Assembly (NCBI RefSeq): GCF_009729855.1
Contig: NZ_WODA01000004.1
Location: 62,001 to 126,000, forward strand
Length of the DNA stretch: 64,000 nt
Direction: 5' to 3'
From: Agromyces luteolus
Lineage (GTDB): Bacteria; Actinomycetota; Actinomycetes; Actinomycetales; Microbacteriaceae
How positions within the stretch are numbered: the first letter of the stretch is position 1; the number at the start of each line of letters is the position of its first letter. The position numbers and the translations under genes are program-made. The notes beneath the pieces are model-generated. The model ran no database searches. It was given only the letters and a program-made list of their open reading frames with translations, and was not told the origin of the DNA. Of the stretch, positions 25,311 through 35,055 are shown in pieces.

Positions 25311-26741
25311 TCAGTCGGCGGCGACGCGCTCGCGCACGTCGACCGGGGTGAGCGCGCCGAAGCGCGCCTCGACGTCGCGCGCGGCGGCCAGCGCCGCATG
25401 GTCGCGGTTGCGTCCGGCGATGAGCTGCACGCCGGTCGGCAGTCCGTCGTCGTCGAGCCCGGTCGGCACCGCGACCGACGGCAGGCCGAGGAAGTTCACG
25501 GCGACGAGCAGCCGGTGGTCGCGCCAGAGCTGCGTCGTCGCCGCCGGTCCCGACAGGTCGAAGCCGATCCGCGGCATGCGGCGCGCGGAGACCGGCCCGA
25601 GCACGATCGGGTACTCGGCCTGGAAGGCCTCCCAGGCGGCCGCGACCTGCACGCGTCGGGCCCAGGCGCCCGCGTACTCCTCGACGGTCTCGAGCAGGTG
25701 CGTCTCGCTCGCGTTGTCGAGGAAGTAGCGCGTCGACCCCTCGCTGAGCGGCGCCGGCAGCCCGCCCGGCCGGAACGCCCCGACCATCTCGGTCGACGAG
25801 AGCTGCCGCCAGCTCGTCGCGGCCTCCTCGAGCAGCGGCGGCTCGGCCTCGACCAGCTCCCACCCGGCGTCGGCGAGCGCTCCGGCGGCGCGGTTCACGG
25901 CCGCCGCGACCTCGGGATCCACACCCCAGCCGAGCGGGTCGCGCACGACCGCCGCTCGACGCGGGCCGTCGTACGACGACGGGTGCGGGATGGTGACGGC
26001 CAGCGGATCGCGGTCGTCGGCACCGTGCATCAGCGAGAACGCGAGGTCGAGGTCGTCGACCGAGCGCGCGATGGGCCCGTTCACCGCGAAGTGCGCCAGG
26101 GTCAGCGAGACCGGCTCGTCGGCCGCGGTCGGTGCGGGGATGCGTCCGGCCGACGGTCGGAGCGCGCAGACGCCGGCGGCGTACGCCGGGAGCCGGAGCG
26201 AGCCGCCGTAGTCGTTCCCGAGGCCGAGCGGCGCCATGCCGGTGGCCACCGCGACGGCGTCGCCGCCGCTCGATCCGCCCGGGACGCGATCGGGGTCCCA
26301 CGGGTTGCGGGTGCGGCCGAAGAGGTCGTTGTCGGTGTCCCACCTCAGCCCGAAGTCGGGCATGTTGCCGCGCGCGATCGGGATGGCGTCGGCGTCGAGC
26401 AGGCGCCGCACCATCGTCGCATCGACAGGCGGAACGGCCTCGGCGAGGAACGTCCAGCCGTGCGTCGACGCCGACCAGGTGAGGTCGATGTTCTCCTTGA
26501 CGGTGAACGGCACGGCCGCGAGCGGACCGAGCGCTTCCCCGGCTGCGCGACGGCGGTCGAGCGCGGCCGCGAGTGCGCGCGCCCGGTCGTCGAAGACGAC
26601 GGTGGCGGCGCCCACGGCGGGGTTCACCTCGGCGATCCGCGCGAGATGGGCGTCGACGATCTCGACGGCGGCGACCGCCCCCGAGTGGAACAGGCGGGCC
26701 AGTTCGCGGGCGTCGCAGCGCCAGAGCGGTCTCTCATTCAT
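25311..26741 (-). CDS. Amidase (amidase-signature family)
   Basis: 476 aa. The Ser-cisSer-Lys triad can be placed: Lys in FTVKENIDL, cis-Ser in GGSSGGDAVAV, nucleophile Ser in DYGGSLRLPA. Hydrolyses a carboxamide to acid and ammonia. Last gene of the leftward importer operon; its start overlaps the ABC ATPase end by 8 bp, so the imported compound is probably the substrate. Confidence 0.87.
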   Translation of the reverse strand: MNERPLWRCDARELARLFHSGAVAAVEIVDAHLARIAEVNPAVGAATVVFDDRARALAAALDRRRAAGEALGPLAAVPFTVKENIDLTWSASTHGWTFLAEAVPPVDATMVRRLLDADAIPIARGNMPDFGLRWDTDNDLFGRTRNPWDPDRVPGGSSGGDAVAVATGMAPLGLGNDYGGSLRLPAYAAGVCALRPSAGRIPAPTAADEPVSLTLAHFAVNGPIARSVDDLDLAFSLMHGADDRDPLAVTIPHPSSYDGPRRAAVVRDPLGWGVDPEVAAAVNRAAGALADAGWELVEAEPPLLEEAATSWRQLSSTEMVGAFRPGGLPAPLSEGSTRYFLDNASETHLLETVEEYAGAWARRVQVAAAWEAFQAEYPIVLGPVSARRMPRIGFDLSGPAATTQLWRDHRLLVAVNFLGLPSVAVPTGLDDDGLPTGVQLIAGRNRDHAALAAARDVEARFGALTPVDVRERVAAD

Positions 26742-28470
26742 GCAGGTCTCCTTGACGGATGGTACGCGTCGCGGCGGTCGCGACGGTGGGAAGCGGGGTC
26801 GTCCGGGCGGTCAGGCGCCGACGCGGCACCCAGCCCTCACGCGGGATCGAATCGAGGAGCGTCCGCGTGTACTCGGCCTGCGGCCGGTCGAGCACCTCGG
26901 CGATCGCGCCCTGCTCGACGACGACGCCCGCGCGCATGACGACGACGCGGTCGCAGAGCCGACGGACGGTCTCGAGGTCGTGCGAGATCATCAGCAGCGC
27001 GACCCCGGTCTCGCGGCGGATGCCGTCGAGCAGTGTCAGGATCTCGACCTGCGTCGTCACGTCGAGCGCCGAGACGGCCTCGTCGAGCACGAGGATCTCG
27101 GGCTCCGCGGCGAGCGCGCGGGCGATCGCGACGCGCTGCAGCTGGCCGCCCGAGAGGGCACGCGGGCGCCGTTCGGCGAGCGCGACGTCGAGCCGCACCG
27201 CACCGAGCAGCGCTTCGACGCGGTCCCGCAGCTCCGCGCGCCGCAGCCCGGGCCGGTGCACGCCGATCGCCTCGGCGAGGGTCTGGCCGACGGTCCTCCG
27301 CCGGTCGAGCGACTGGTACGGGTCCTGGAACACCATCTGCGCGACCCGGGCGCGGCGCCGGCGCTCGGCCGCACCTCGTGCGGGCCGCGACCAGTCGTCG
27401 CCCATCACGGCGACGGTGCCCGCATCCGCCGTCTCGAGGCCGCAGACGATGCGCGCCGTCGTCGACTTGCCCGAGCCGCTCTCGCCGACGATGCCGAGCG
27501 CGGACCCGGCGCGCAGCTCGAACCCGACGCCGTCGACGGCGGTGAACCGGTCGGTGCCGAAGCCCCGCTCCGAACGCACGGCGAACACCTTGCGCAGGTC
27601 CTCCACGGCGAGGACGGGCGCGGCCGGGCCGGTCGTCGCGTTCGCCCCGGCGCCGCGCTCCTCCTCGGGCAGTGCGGCCGCCATCAGGCGCTTCGTGTAC
27701 GGCTCCGAGGCATCCGACCGCATCGTCGACGCGCGCAGCGTCTCGATCACCCGACCGTGCTGCATCACGGCGACGCGGTCGCAGACGGCACCGGCGAGCG
27801 CGAGGTCGTGCGTGATGAAGAGCATCGCGAGGTCGCGGTGCCGCCGGAGGTCGGCGATGACGGCCATCACCTCCTCCTGCGTGGTGACGTCGAGCGCGGT
27901 CGTGATCTCGTCCGCCAGCAGGATCCGCGGATCCATGGCGAGGGTCGACGCGATCATCACGCGCTGCAGCAGGCCGCCCGACAGCTCGCCGGGCCGCTGG
28001 CGGAGGAGCCTGGCGGGGTCGGGGATGCCGACCTCCGCGAGCAGGTCGGCGGCCCGCGCGGCGGCCGCATCGGGCTTCGCGCCGGCGACGGAGACGAGGG
28101 CCTCGGTCATGAAGTCGCCGATCGTCCGCAGCGGGTTCAGGTGCGCACGCGGCGACTGGAACACCATGCCGATCCGTCGAGCGCGGAGGTCGCGGAGCCG
28201 CGACGGCGAGAGCGCGGCGAGGTCCTCGCCCTCGATGCGGATGGCGCCGCCGGTCGAGAAGCCCTCGGGCAGCAGCCCGGCCACGGCCCTGGCCGACAGG
28301 GTCTTGCCCGAGCCCGACTCGCCCACGAGGCCGACCGCCTCGCCCGGCGCGACCCGGATCGTGCAGTCGTGCACGAGCGTGCGCGTCTCGCCGTCGATCG
28401 CGGCGCGCACGGCGAGCCGGTCGAGTTCGAGCACGGGTGCGATCACGGGGCCGTGCATGGGCGCGGTCAT
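26734..28470 (-). CDS. Fused dipeptide/oligopeptide-type ABC ATPase (DppD-DppF)
   Basis: 578 aa with two complete nucleotide-binding domains. N-terminal: GESGSGKTLSA, LSGGLLQRV, ILLADEITTALD. C-terminal: GESGSGKSTTA, LSGGQLQRV, ILVLDEAVSALD. Usual Opp/Dpp systems have two separate ATPases; the fusion is common in actinobacteria. Peripheral on the inner face of the membrane, powering the two upstream permeases. Confidence 0.9.
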   Translation of the reverse strand: MTAPMHGPVIAPVLELDRLAVRAAIDGETRTLVHDCTIRVAPGEAVGLVGESGSGKTLSARAVAGLLPEGFSTGGAIRIEGEDLAALSPSRLRDLRARRIGMVFQSPRAHLNPLRTIGDFMTEALVSVAGAKPDAAAARAADLLAEVGIPDPARLLRQRPGELSGGLLQRVMIASTLAMDPRILLADEITTALDVTTQEEVMAVIADLRRHRDLAMLFITHDLALAGAVCDRVAVMQHGRVIETLRASTMRSDASEPYTKRLMAAALPEEERGAGANATTGPAAPVLAVEDLRKVFAVRSERGFGTDRFTAVDGVGFELRAGSALGIVGESGSGKSTTARIVCGLETADAGTVAVMGDDWSRPARGAAERRRRARVAQMVFQDPYQSLDRRRTVGQTLAEAIGVHRPGLRRAELRDRVEALLGAVRLDVALAERRPRALSGGQLQRVAIARALAAEPEILVLDEAVSALDVTTQVEILTLLDGIRRETGVALLMISHDLETVRRLCDRVVVMRAGVVVEQGAIAEVLDRPQAEYTRTLLDSIPREGWVPRRRLTARTTPLPTVATAATRTIRQGDLHE

Positions 28471-29330
28471 CGGTCTCCTCCTTCTGCCCAGGCGGTCACG
28501 CGCGCGCCGAGGATGTTCACGGCGAGCACGGTGATCACGACGAACGCCGCGGGGATCACGGCCTGCTCGGGTGCGCCCGTCAGCAGCGCGGGCTGCCCGC
28601 TCGCGATCATCACGCCCCAGTCGGATGCCGGCGGCTGCGCGCCGAGGCCCAGGAACGAGATCGCGGCGAGGTCGAGCATGGCGTACCCGAACCCGACGGT
28701 GGCCTGCGCGAAGAGCGCGGGAAGGAGGGCGGGCACCAGGTGGCGGAAGCAGATCGCGCCGCCGCCCACGCCCTGCACGCGGAGCGCCGCGACGTAGGGC
28801 TTGGCGAGTTCCTGCCGCGCGAGCGCGCGGATCAGCCGGGCGACGAGCGGCAGGTACGCGATCGAGAGCGCGACCGCGGGTGCGAGGAGCCCCTTGCCGA
28901 ACATCGCGACCGCGAGCACCGCGAGCACGAGCCCGGGGATCGCGAACAGCACCTCGATGAGCCGCGACGACACCGCGTCGACGGCGCCGCCGAACCAGGC
29001 TGCGCCGATCGCGATCGCGGCGCCGAGCACGCTCGAGATCGTCACGACGACGATCGGGCCGAGGACGCTCGGCCCGGCGCCGACGAGGACGCGGGAGAGG
29101 ATGTCGCGCCCGAGGTCGTCGGTCCCGAACGGGTGGGCGAGCGTCGGCGGGCCGGAGATCGGGCCGACGTAGAGGGCGTCGGGGTCGTAGGGTGCGAGGG
29201 CCGGGCCGAAGACCGCCATGACCGCGATGCCGAGCATCACGATCGACGCGGTGACGACGAGGGGGTCGCGCGTCGCCGCGCGGCGGAGCACCGTGGACAC
29301 GCGTCCGCCGGCGAGTTGGGCGACGCTCAT
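28467..29330 (-). CDS. Peptide-type ABC permease (DppC-like)
   Basis: 287 aa; six membrane segments; HPFGTDDLGRDILSRVLVGAG and the EAA loop (ALRVQGVGGGAICFRHLVPALLP) are typical of DppC. ATGA overlaps on both sides with the ATPase and DppB genes show tight coupling. Confidence 0.9.
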   Translation of the reverse strand: MSVAQLAGGRVSTVLRRAATRDPLVVTASIVMLGIAVMAVFGPALAPYDPDALYVGPISGPPTLAHPFGTDDLGRDILSRVLVGAGPSVLGPIVVVTISSVLGAAIAIGAAWFGGAVDAVSSRLIEVLFAIPGLVLAVLAVAMFGKGLLAPAVALSIAYLPLVARLIRALARQELAKPYVAALRVQGVGGGAICFRHLVPALLPALFAQATVGFGYAMLDLAAISFLGLGAQPPASDWGVMIASGQPALLTGAPEQAVIPAAFVVITVLAVNILGARVTAWAEGGDR

Positions 29331-30286
29331 GCGGTCCTCCCGGGCTTGACGCTGTCGGGGTCGATGATCGCGATCGCGACGTCGGCGATCGCGTTGAGCA
29401 CGACGAACACGACGACGAGCAGCAGCGAGATGACCTGCACGACGGGGACGTCCTTGCGTGCGGCGGCCTCGGTCAGCAGCGAGCCGAGTCCGCCGATGCC
29501 GAACGCCTGCTCGGCGATGGCCGACACGGCGAACAGGCCCGCGACGGTCGCACCGGAGACCGCGAGGATCTGCGGCGACGCGTTGAGGAACACGTGCCGA
29601 CGGAAGATCCGTGCTCGGGGGATGCCGCGGACGCGCGCCGTCTCGACGTGCTCCGAGTGCAGCTGGGAGACGACCGCGCCGCGCGTGATCCGGCTGAGGT
29701 AGGCGATGTAGAGCACCGCGAGCGAGATCGCCGGCAGGGTGAGGTGGTACAGCTGGTCGAGGAATCCCTCGCCCGCGCCGTACACGGGGAACCAGCCGAG
29801 CACCCGCGCGAAGATCCAGATCAGGAGGATCGCCACGACGAACGTCGGGAGCGCCATGCCGATCGACGTGGCCATGAGCACGGCCCGGTCGGCGATCCGC
29901 CCGCGCGTCGCCGCGACGATGCCCGAGCCGACGCCGAAGACCGCGATGAGCACCACCGCGTAGGCGACGAGGAGCACCGTGATCCCGACGCGCGGGGCGA
30001 TCAGGTCGACGACGTCGGTCCGGTAGACGTACGAGGTGCCGAGGTCGCCCGTGAGCACGCCGCCCGCCCAGTGGAGGTACTGCAGCCACACGGGGTCGTC
30101 GAGGTGGTGCTCGGCGCGGATCGCCGCGATCATGTCGGGCGTCGGCCGCGTCCCGCCGGCGAACGCCGAGACCGGGTCGCCGGGTGTGAGCAGCACGGCG
30201 CAGAAGATGACGACGCTGGACAGGAACAGTGTGAGCGCGAGGCTCCCCAGCTGCCTGGCGAGTTGCGCCAGCACACGTGGATTCAT
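29327..30286 (-). CDS. Peptide-type ABC permease (DppB-like)
   Basis: 319 aa; LLTPGDPVSAFAG near the N-terminus, DLGTSYVYRTDVVDLI and the EAA loop around TARVRGIPRARIFRRHVFLNA are those of DppB. Forms the membrane channel with the DppC-like protein. Starts 31 bp after the binding-protein gene. Confidence 0.9.
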   Translation of the reverse strand: MNPRVLAQLARQLGSLALTLFLSSVVIFCAVLLTPGDPVSAFAGGTRPTPDMIAAIRAEHHLDDPVWLQYLHWAGGVLTGDLGTSYVYRTDVVDLIAPRVGITVLLVAYAVVLIAVFGVGSGIVAATRGRIADRAVLMATSIGMALPTFVVAILLIWIFARVLGWFPVYGAGEGFLDQLYHLTLPAISLAVLYIAYLSRITRGAVVSQLHSEHVETARVRGIPRARIFRRHVFLNASPQILAVSGATVAGLFAVSAIAEQAFGIGGLGSLLTEAAARKDVPVVQVISLLLVVVFVVLNAIADVAIAIIDPDSVKPGRTA

Positions 30287-30317
30287 GTCCGCTCCCGTCC
30301 CGTCCAGCGTCGTCGCA

Positions 30318-31958
30318 TCACTCGGCCCCGAGGTGGAGCGCCCAGGGGCTGCTGTACGCCGCGACCGAGGTCGTGACGCCGGTGAGCCCGTCGTTCAGGA
30401 ACGTGAGGTGGTATGCGCCGGCCAGCGTCACCTGCAGCTGGTCGGGTGCGAAGACCTCCTGCGCGGCGATGAACGCGTCGGCGGATGCCGCGGGGTCGAG
30501 CGTCGTGCGCGCGACCTGGAGCTCGCCGGTGACCGCCTCGTTCGAGTACTCGCTCCAGTTGAAGAACCCGCCGAGGTCGGGCGGCAGCAGGAACTGCTGC
30601 GCGTACCCCAGCACGCCCGGGCTGTCGAGGTAGCCCGCGGTCGCCACGAAGTCGATGCTCTCGCGCGCCGCCGGGTCGAAGAAGATCTCGGTGAAGTCGG
30701 CGGGCTGGCGCTCGTCGATCTCGACGGTGAGCCCGAGCTGCGCTCCGGCGGCCTGGATGATCGCCGCGGTCTGCGCGAGTTCCTTCGCGCCCGCCGGGAT
30801 CGCGACCACGAGCGGCACGGAGAGGTCCTCGCCCGACTCCTCGACGAGCGCCGTCGCGGCTTCGAGGTCGAATTCGACGTCGGGCAGGGCCGCGTAGGCG
30901 TCGGTGTACTGGTCGGCCGCCTCCATGCCGTCCCAGGCGAAGGGCGGGGTGAAGGTCTTCTGCGGCGCGCCGAGTCCGCTGAGCACGGTCTGCACGTACT
31001 GCTCGCGGTCGATCGCGAGGCTCAGGGCCCGGCGGATGTCGGGGTTCGCGCCCGCACCGGTCGACCGGGTCGGCCCGAACGAGAACGAGGCGGTCGACGG
31101 GCCGAGCACGAGCCGTCCCTCGTCCGACGACTCGAACACCGAGCGGCTGCCGGGGGCGACGTTGAACGCGCCGTCGATCTCGCCCTCGAGCAGGGCGGTC
31201 GTGAGCGTCGTGCCGTCGGGCACGAAGACGTAGCGCAGGGTCTCGGTGAGCGGCGCCCCGCCCCAGTAGTCGGCGTTCGCGGTGGTGACGATCTCGGTGC
31301 CGGGCGTCCAGTCGGCCAGTTCGTACGGGCCGGTGCACAGGATGTCGCCGCTCGCGGTGCCGAACGCATCGCCGGCCTGCTGGGCCTGGGCGGCGTTCAC
31401 GACGGCGCCGGCCGCGCTCGAGAGCGCGTCGCGGAACGTCGAGTCGGGGGCCGTGAAGCTGACGGTGACCTGGTGGTCGCCGGTCTGCTCGATGGTGTCG
31501 ACGAGCACGAAGGCGGGGAACCACGGCGACGACTCGACGCGGTTGCGCTCCATGCTGAACACGACGTCGGCGGGCGTCAGCGGCGTGCCGTCCCAGAACG
31601 TCACGCCCTCGCGCAGGTCGATGACGAACGTCGTCGGGTCGACCCACTCGGCGCTCGTGGCGAGGCCGGGCTCGACGGTGAAGTCGGGCTGCAGCTGCAG
31701 CAGGCTCTCGCACAGGTTCGGGATGACGAAGCTGTACTCGGCGGCGGGGTCGAGCGTGCGGGGCTCGCCCTCGACGAGCCCCCAGGTGACCTCGTCGACC
31801 TCGGTCGTGGCGTCGGGCAGGGCGGCGACGAGCGACGACTCGTCGACGGGGGCCGCGGAGGTCGGGACGGGTTCGGCGTCTCGGGCCGTGCAGCCGCTGA
31901 GCAGCAGGAGCACGGTCCCGGCCGCGAGCGCGGCGGTGGTGATGCCGGTGGTTCTCAT
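30318..31958 (-). CDS. ABC substrate-binding lipoprotein (SBP family 5)
   Basis: 546 aa. Lipoprotein signal with lipobox LLSGC (Cys23). SBP_bac_5 pattern: LVEGEPRTLDPAAEYSF, VTFWDGTPLTPADVVFSMERN, DGTTLTTALLEGEID and RRALSLAIDREQYVQTVL. Captures the substrate outside the membrane for the DppBC-DF importer. ATG at 31958; the longer open frame upstream runs through the intergenic gap. Confidence 0.9.
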   Translation of the reverse strand: MRTTGITTAALAAGTVLLLLSGCTARDAEPVPTSAAPVDESSLVAALPDATTEVDEVTWGLVEGEPRTLDPAAEYSFVIPNLCESLLQLQPDFTVEPGLATSAEWVDPTTFVIDLREGVTFWDGTPLTPADVVFSMERNRVESSPWFPAFVLVDTIEQTGDHQVTVSFTAPDSTFRDALSSAAGAVVNAAQAQQAGDAFGTASGDILCTGPYELADWTPGTEIVTTANADYWGGAPLTETLRYVFVPDGTTLTTALLEGEIDGAFNVAPGSRSVFESSDEGRLVLGPSTASFSFGPTRSTGAGANPDIRRALSLAIDREQYVQTVLSGLGAPQKTFTPPFAWDGMEAADQYTDAYAALPDVEFDLEAATALVEESGEDLSVPLVVAIPAGAKELAQTAAIIQAAGAQLGLTVEIDERQPADFTEIFFDPAARESIDFVATAGYLDSPGVLGYAQQFLLPPDLGGFFNWSEYSNEAVTGELQVARTTLDPAASADAFIAAQEVFAPDQLQVTLAGAYHLTFLNDGLTGVTTSVAAYSSPWALHLGAE

Positions 31959-32056
31959 GGCGATTCCTCTCGGGGGTCGGATGGTGCGGGGCGGGCGGTG
32001 CGGGTGCCGGGTCGGGTGATGCAGGGCTGGGGTGCGGTTCGAGGCCGTTCGGTCGC

Positions 32057-32512
32057 TCAGCGCACGACGAAGACGCGCACGCACACCTGGCCGTCCTCGT
32101 CGCGCGCGAGCCCGACGAACTGGTGCTCGGCGAGCCAACGGTGGGCCGGGGCATCCGTCTGGAAGACCGGCGCGGTGCGGAAGTAGTACTCCTCCTCGGG
32201 GACGTTCTCGCCCGCGACGAGCCGGGCCACGACCTCCTCGGAGGCGCGGAAGTACCCGCGGTTGAGGATGTCGATGACCGCGCCGTCGTCGGCGCGCAGC
32301 AGGTAGCGCGCCTCGAGCTGCGAGGTGCGGCTCCGCTCCACGGCCCAGTCGCCGCCGTACGGCAGGACGGTGCCGGTGAGCATCGGTCCGGCGACGGTGC
32401 CGCCGGTGATGGGCGTGAACGTCAGGTCCTCGTCGGCGCTGCGGCCGATCGGAATCCACCGATCGACGTCGACGCGGATCTCGAAGGCGAACTCGAGCTC
32501 GGGCTGCTTCAT
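32057..32512 (-). CDS. DUF3237 protein, copy B
   Basis: 151 aa; same family as 24774-25247: GGTVAGPMLTGTVLPYGGDWAVERSR, YLLRADDGAVIDILNRGY, EEYYFRTAPVFQTDAPAHRWL. The two copies share the layout but have clearly diverged. ATGA overlap with the upstream hydrolase gene, 98 bp before the binding protein gene. Confidence 0.8.
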   Translation of the reverse strand: MKQPELEFAFEIRVDVDRWIPIGRSADEDLTFTPITGGTVAGPMLTGTVLPYGGDWAVERSRTSQLEARYLLRADDGAVIDILNRGYFRASEEVVARLVAGENVPEEEYYFRTAPVFQTDAPAHRWLAEHQFVGLARDEDGQVCVRVFVVR

Positions 32513-34203
32513 GCGGGTGCTCCTTCGGAGGTGGGGGCGACGGTCAGGTCGAGTCGGAACGGATGGCTCCCGCCGAGCAGGAGGCGCTGGCGGTTGGGCA
32601 CGGTCTCGCGAGCCCCCCAGGGCTCCTCGCCCGTGCCGGGCTGGGCGATGAACTCGGGCGAGTCGCTGCTCGACACGTGCACGCGCAGCCGGTGGCCGGC
32701 GCACAGCCGGTAGCCCAGCTGGCCGAGGTCGATGTCGACGTCGGCGGGGGCCGTGGCATCCGTCACCTGAACCTGACCGCGGGCGATGCGGAGCGCCGTG
32801 CCGTCGGGCGCGACGTCGAGGAGCCGGACGAACACGTCCATCACCGGGCCGTCGGACGCCACGCGCGCGGCGACGCGCACCGGCCCGGTGAGATCGAGGT
32901 CGTCGGTCGCCGGCTCGGCGTCGAACACGAGGACGTCGTCGCGGGCGCCGATGGGCGCCTCGTCGGGTCGGTGCAGCAGGAAGGCGAACGCGTTCGGCAC
33001 GCTCGAGGGGACGGGGTCGGCCGGGTCGTGGGTCCACTCGACCGTCGTCTCGGTCGTCGGCGCATCGGGCTCGAGACGCCCGCGACCGTCGCCGCCCGTG
33101 CCGGGCGCCGCGTACCACGAGCGCGTGCGCGCGCCCGGCGGCGGCCACGCGGCATCCGCTCGCATGCCCTCGGTGCCGGCGAGGTTCCAGCTCACGCGCG
33201 GGATGTCGCCCGCCGAGCCGTTGCCGCGCACGAACACCTCGAAGAACTCGAGCGCCGGCTCGAGCATGCGCGGGAGCTCGGCGCGGAGCTGGTCCTCGGT
33301 GCGCTCCTCGACGCGGTCCTCCTCGGCGTCGTCGAGGTAGTACGCCTCGTGGTCCATCGACTCGATGCGCAGGAAGTGGTTGAGCGCCCACGACGGACGC
33401 TGCTCGATCTCGGCGACGTCCGCCCACGACAGCGGTGCGCAGTTGTCCCACCACCCGATGGTGTGCAGCGTCGGCACCGGGCGGGCGTCGAACGGGCTCG
33501 CGACCGGGAAGCGCGGCAGGTGGACCGCGCGCGGGTACCACTGGTCGTACGAGATCGACCGGGAGCCGAGCTCGTCGAGGACGCGCTCGACCTGCGCGCT
33601 GTACGGGCGCTCGGTGGCATCGAGTTCCCAGAAGTACGCGTCGCGCGAGTGGAAGTAGGTGACCGGGTAGAGGTAGGTGATCGCCCACTCGACCGGCCGC
33701 GTGCGCTCCCCCGGCCGGGGCCGGACGGGCTCGCCGAGCTGGGTGCCGGTCACGCGCGGCGCGATCGCCTTCAGGGCCGGATGCTGCGACGCGACGGCCG
33801 CCCACTGCGTGTAGCCGTAGTAGCTGTCGCCCCACATCGCCACGCGCCCGTTCGACCAGGGCTGGTGCGTGATCCACTCGATGGTGTCGTAGCCGTCGTC
33901 GACCTCGTTGACGAAGAGCAGCGCGTCGCCTTCGGAGCGGAACTTGCCGCGGACGTCCTGCGCGACGACCCGGTAGCCCCGTGCGGTGAAGTACTCCGCG
34001 ATGAGCGGGATGAACGTGTACTCGCCGCTCTTGTCGTAGGGCAGCCGGATGAGGATCGTGTCGCCCGCGCCCGTCTCCGGGGTGCCCGGCGCCCCCGGCA
34101 GGTAGACGTCGGTCGCGAGCCGCACGCCGTCGCGCATGCGCACGCCGACCTCTCGGGCGAGCGGACTGGCGGGCGCCGGTCCGACGTGGACGATCTCGGG
34201 CAC
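32509..34203 (-). CDS. CocE/NonD-type serine hydrolase
   Basis: 564 aa from GTG behind a near-perfect AGGAGGT site (open frame continues 15 codons upstream without one). X-Pro dipeptidyl-peptidase S15-like fold: MRDGVRLATDVYLPG, RGYRVVAQDVRGKFRSEG, nucleophile Ser in MWGDSYYGYTQW, and a C-terminal jelly roll (RLCAGHRLRVHVSSSDSPEF). Hydrolyses esters or amides such as cocaine- or glutaryl-type acyl compounds. First gene of the importer/amidase operon; no signal peptide. Confidence 0.85.
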   Translation of the reverse strand: MPEIVHVGPAPASPLAREVGVRMRDGVRLATDVYLPGAPGTPETGAGDTILIRLPYDKSGEYTFIPLIAEYFTARGYRVVAQDVRGKFRSEGDALLFVNEVDDGYDTIEWITHQPWSNGRVAMWGDSYYGYTQWAAVASQHPALKAIAPRVTGTQLGEPVRPRPGERTRPVEWAITYLYPVTYFHSRDAYFWELDATERPYSAQVERVLDELGSRSISYDQWYPRAVHLPRFPVASPFDARPVPTLHTIGWWDNCAPLSWADVAEIEQRPSWALNHFLRIESMDHEAYYLDDAEEDRVEERTEDQLRAELPRMLEPALEFFEVFVRGNGSAGDIPRVSWNLAGTEGMRADAAWPPPGARTRSWYAAPGTGGDGRGRLEPDAPTTETTVEWTHDPADPVPSSVPNAFAFLLHRPDEAPIGARDDVLVFDAEPATDDLDLTGPVRVAARVASDGPVMDVFVRLLDVAPDGTALRIARGQVQVTDATAPADVDIDLGQLGYRLCAGHRLRVHVSSSDSPEFIAQPGTGEEPWGARETVPNRQRLLLGGSHPFRLDLTVAPTSEGAPA

Positions 34204-34265
34204 GGATACCTCCTGGAGTGGGTGTCCCGGGTTCGGGGTGGACGCCACGCTAGGTCGAAACCACG

Positions 34266-34290
34266 TTGTTAGTCAAGGCCGACTAGACAA
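34266..34290. promoter_or_regulatory. TetR-type operator in divergent promoter
   Basis: TTGTTAGTC (34266-34274) and GACTAGACAA (34281-34290) form an imperfect palindrome around AAGGCC, 63 bp upstream of the hydrolase operon and 146 bp upstream of the TetR gene. Likely site for the divergent TetR protein. Confidence 0.55.
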
Positions 34291-34435
34291 TAAACTCCGA
34301 AATGTGGGACGATCGGCTCGACGCCGGCGAGCCGAGCCGGACGTCCGCGTCGGCTATCGTGCGAGGCGACGAGCCGGTGCGAGCCGGCGCGCCCGAGCGG
34401 GGCCGCCGAGACGCGGACACAGGAGGGAGACGAGG

Positions 34436-35032
34436 ATGGCGCGACCTTCCGTCGCCGACGAGCGGAGACGCCAGATCGTGGCGGCGACCATCCGCACGAT
34501 CGGCGAGCACGGCATCGCGGGCGCGAGCCTCGACCGCATCGCGACAGAGGTCGGCATGTCGCGCGGCCATGTGCGCCACTTCGTCGGCAATCGCGAGGAG
34601 CTCCTCCGCGAGAGCGCGCGCCGGTTCTTCTACGACGGCACCGACGGCGAGTCCGTCCTCCCCGCCGAGGTCGACACCGTGGCATCCGCCGTCGACTTCC
34701 TCTTCAGCGAGTCGTTCGCGGCCGCCGGCACCGAGAACGCCGTCGTCATCGGCCTGGTCGAGGCGGCGCGCACCGACACCGTGATCGCCGAGGTCCTGAC
34801 CACCGCGTACGAGGGGACGCATCGGCGGATCGCCGCGATGCTCGCCGCCGAGCACCCGGATGCCGACCCGGGCCTCCGCCGCACCGTCGCCTACGGAATC
34901 GTGGCGAGCGCGCTGCACAACGTCTTCCTCAACGACATCGCGTCGGTGTCGACGGTCGACCCCGATGCCCGACGCTCGGCCGAGCTGCTCATCGCCGCGC
35001 TGGGCCGCGCCGACGGCGGGGCATCCGGCTGA
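34436..35032 (+). CDS. TetR-family regulator
   Basis: 198 aa; GGAGGGAG site before ATG. HTH: RQIVAATIRTIGEHGIAGASLDRIATEVGMSRGHVRHFV (a long match to the TetR DNA-binding region). The C-terminal half is a helical ligand-binding domain. Divergent from the hydrolase/importer/amidase operon, which it probably represses until substrate is present. Confidence 0.88.
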   Translation: MARPSVADERRRQIVAATIRTIGEHGIAGASLDRIATEVGMSRGHVRHFVGNREELLRESARRFFYDGTDGESVLPAEVDTVASAVDFLFSESFAAAGTENAVVIGLVEAARTDTVIAEVLTTAYEGTHRRIAAMLAAEHPDADPGLRRTVAYGIVASALHNVFLNDIASVSTVDPDARRSAELLIAALGRADGGASG

Positions 35033-35055
35033 GCCTCGCGCACCCTGCCGATGGC

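Noticed and set aside
26236..28797. An 853-codon open frame opposite the amidase and ABC ATPase genes
   Set aside because: No family motifs, biased composition, and the other strand holds two certain genes with Walker and amidase signatures.
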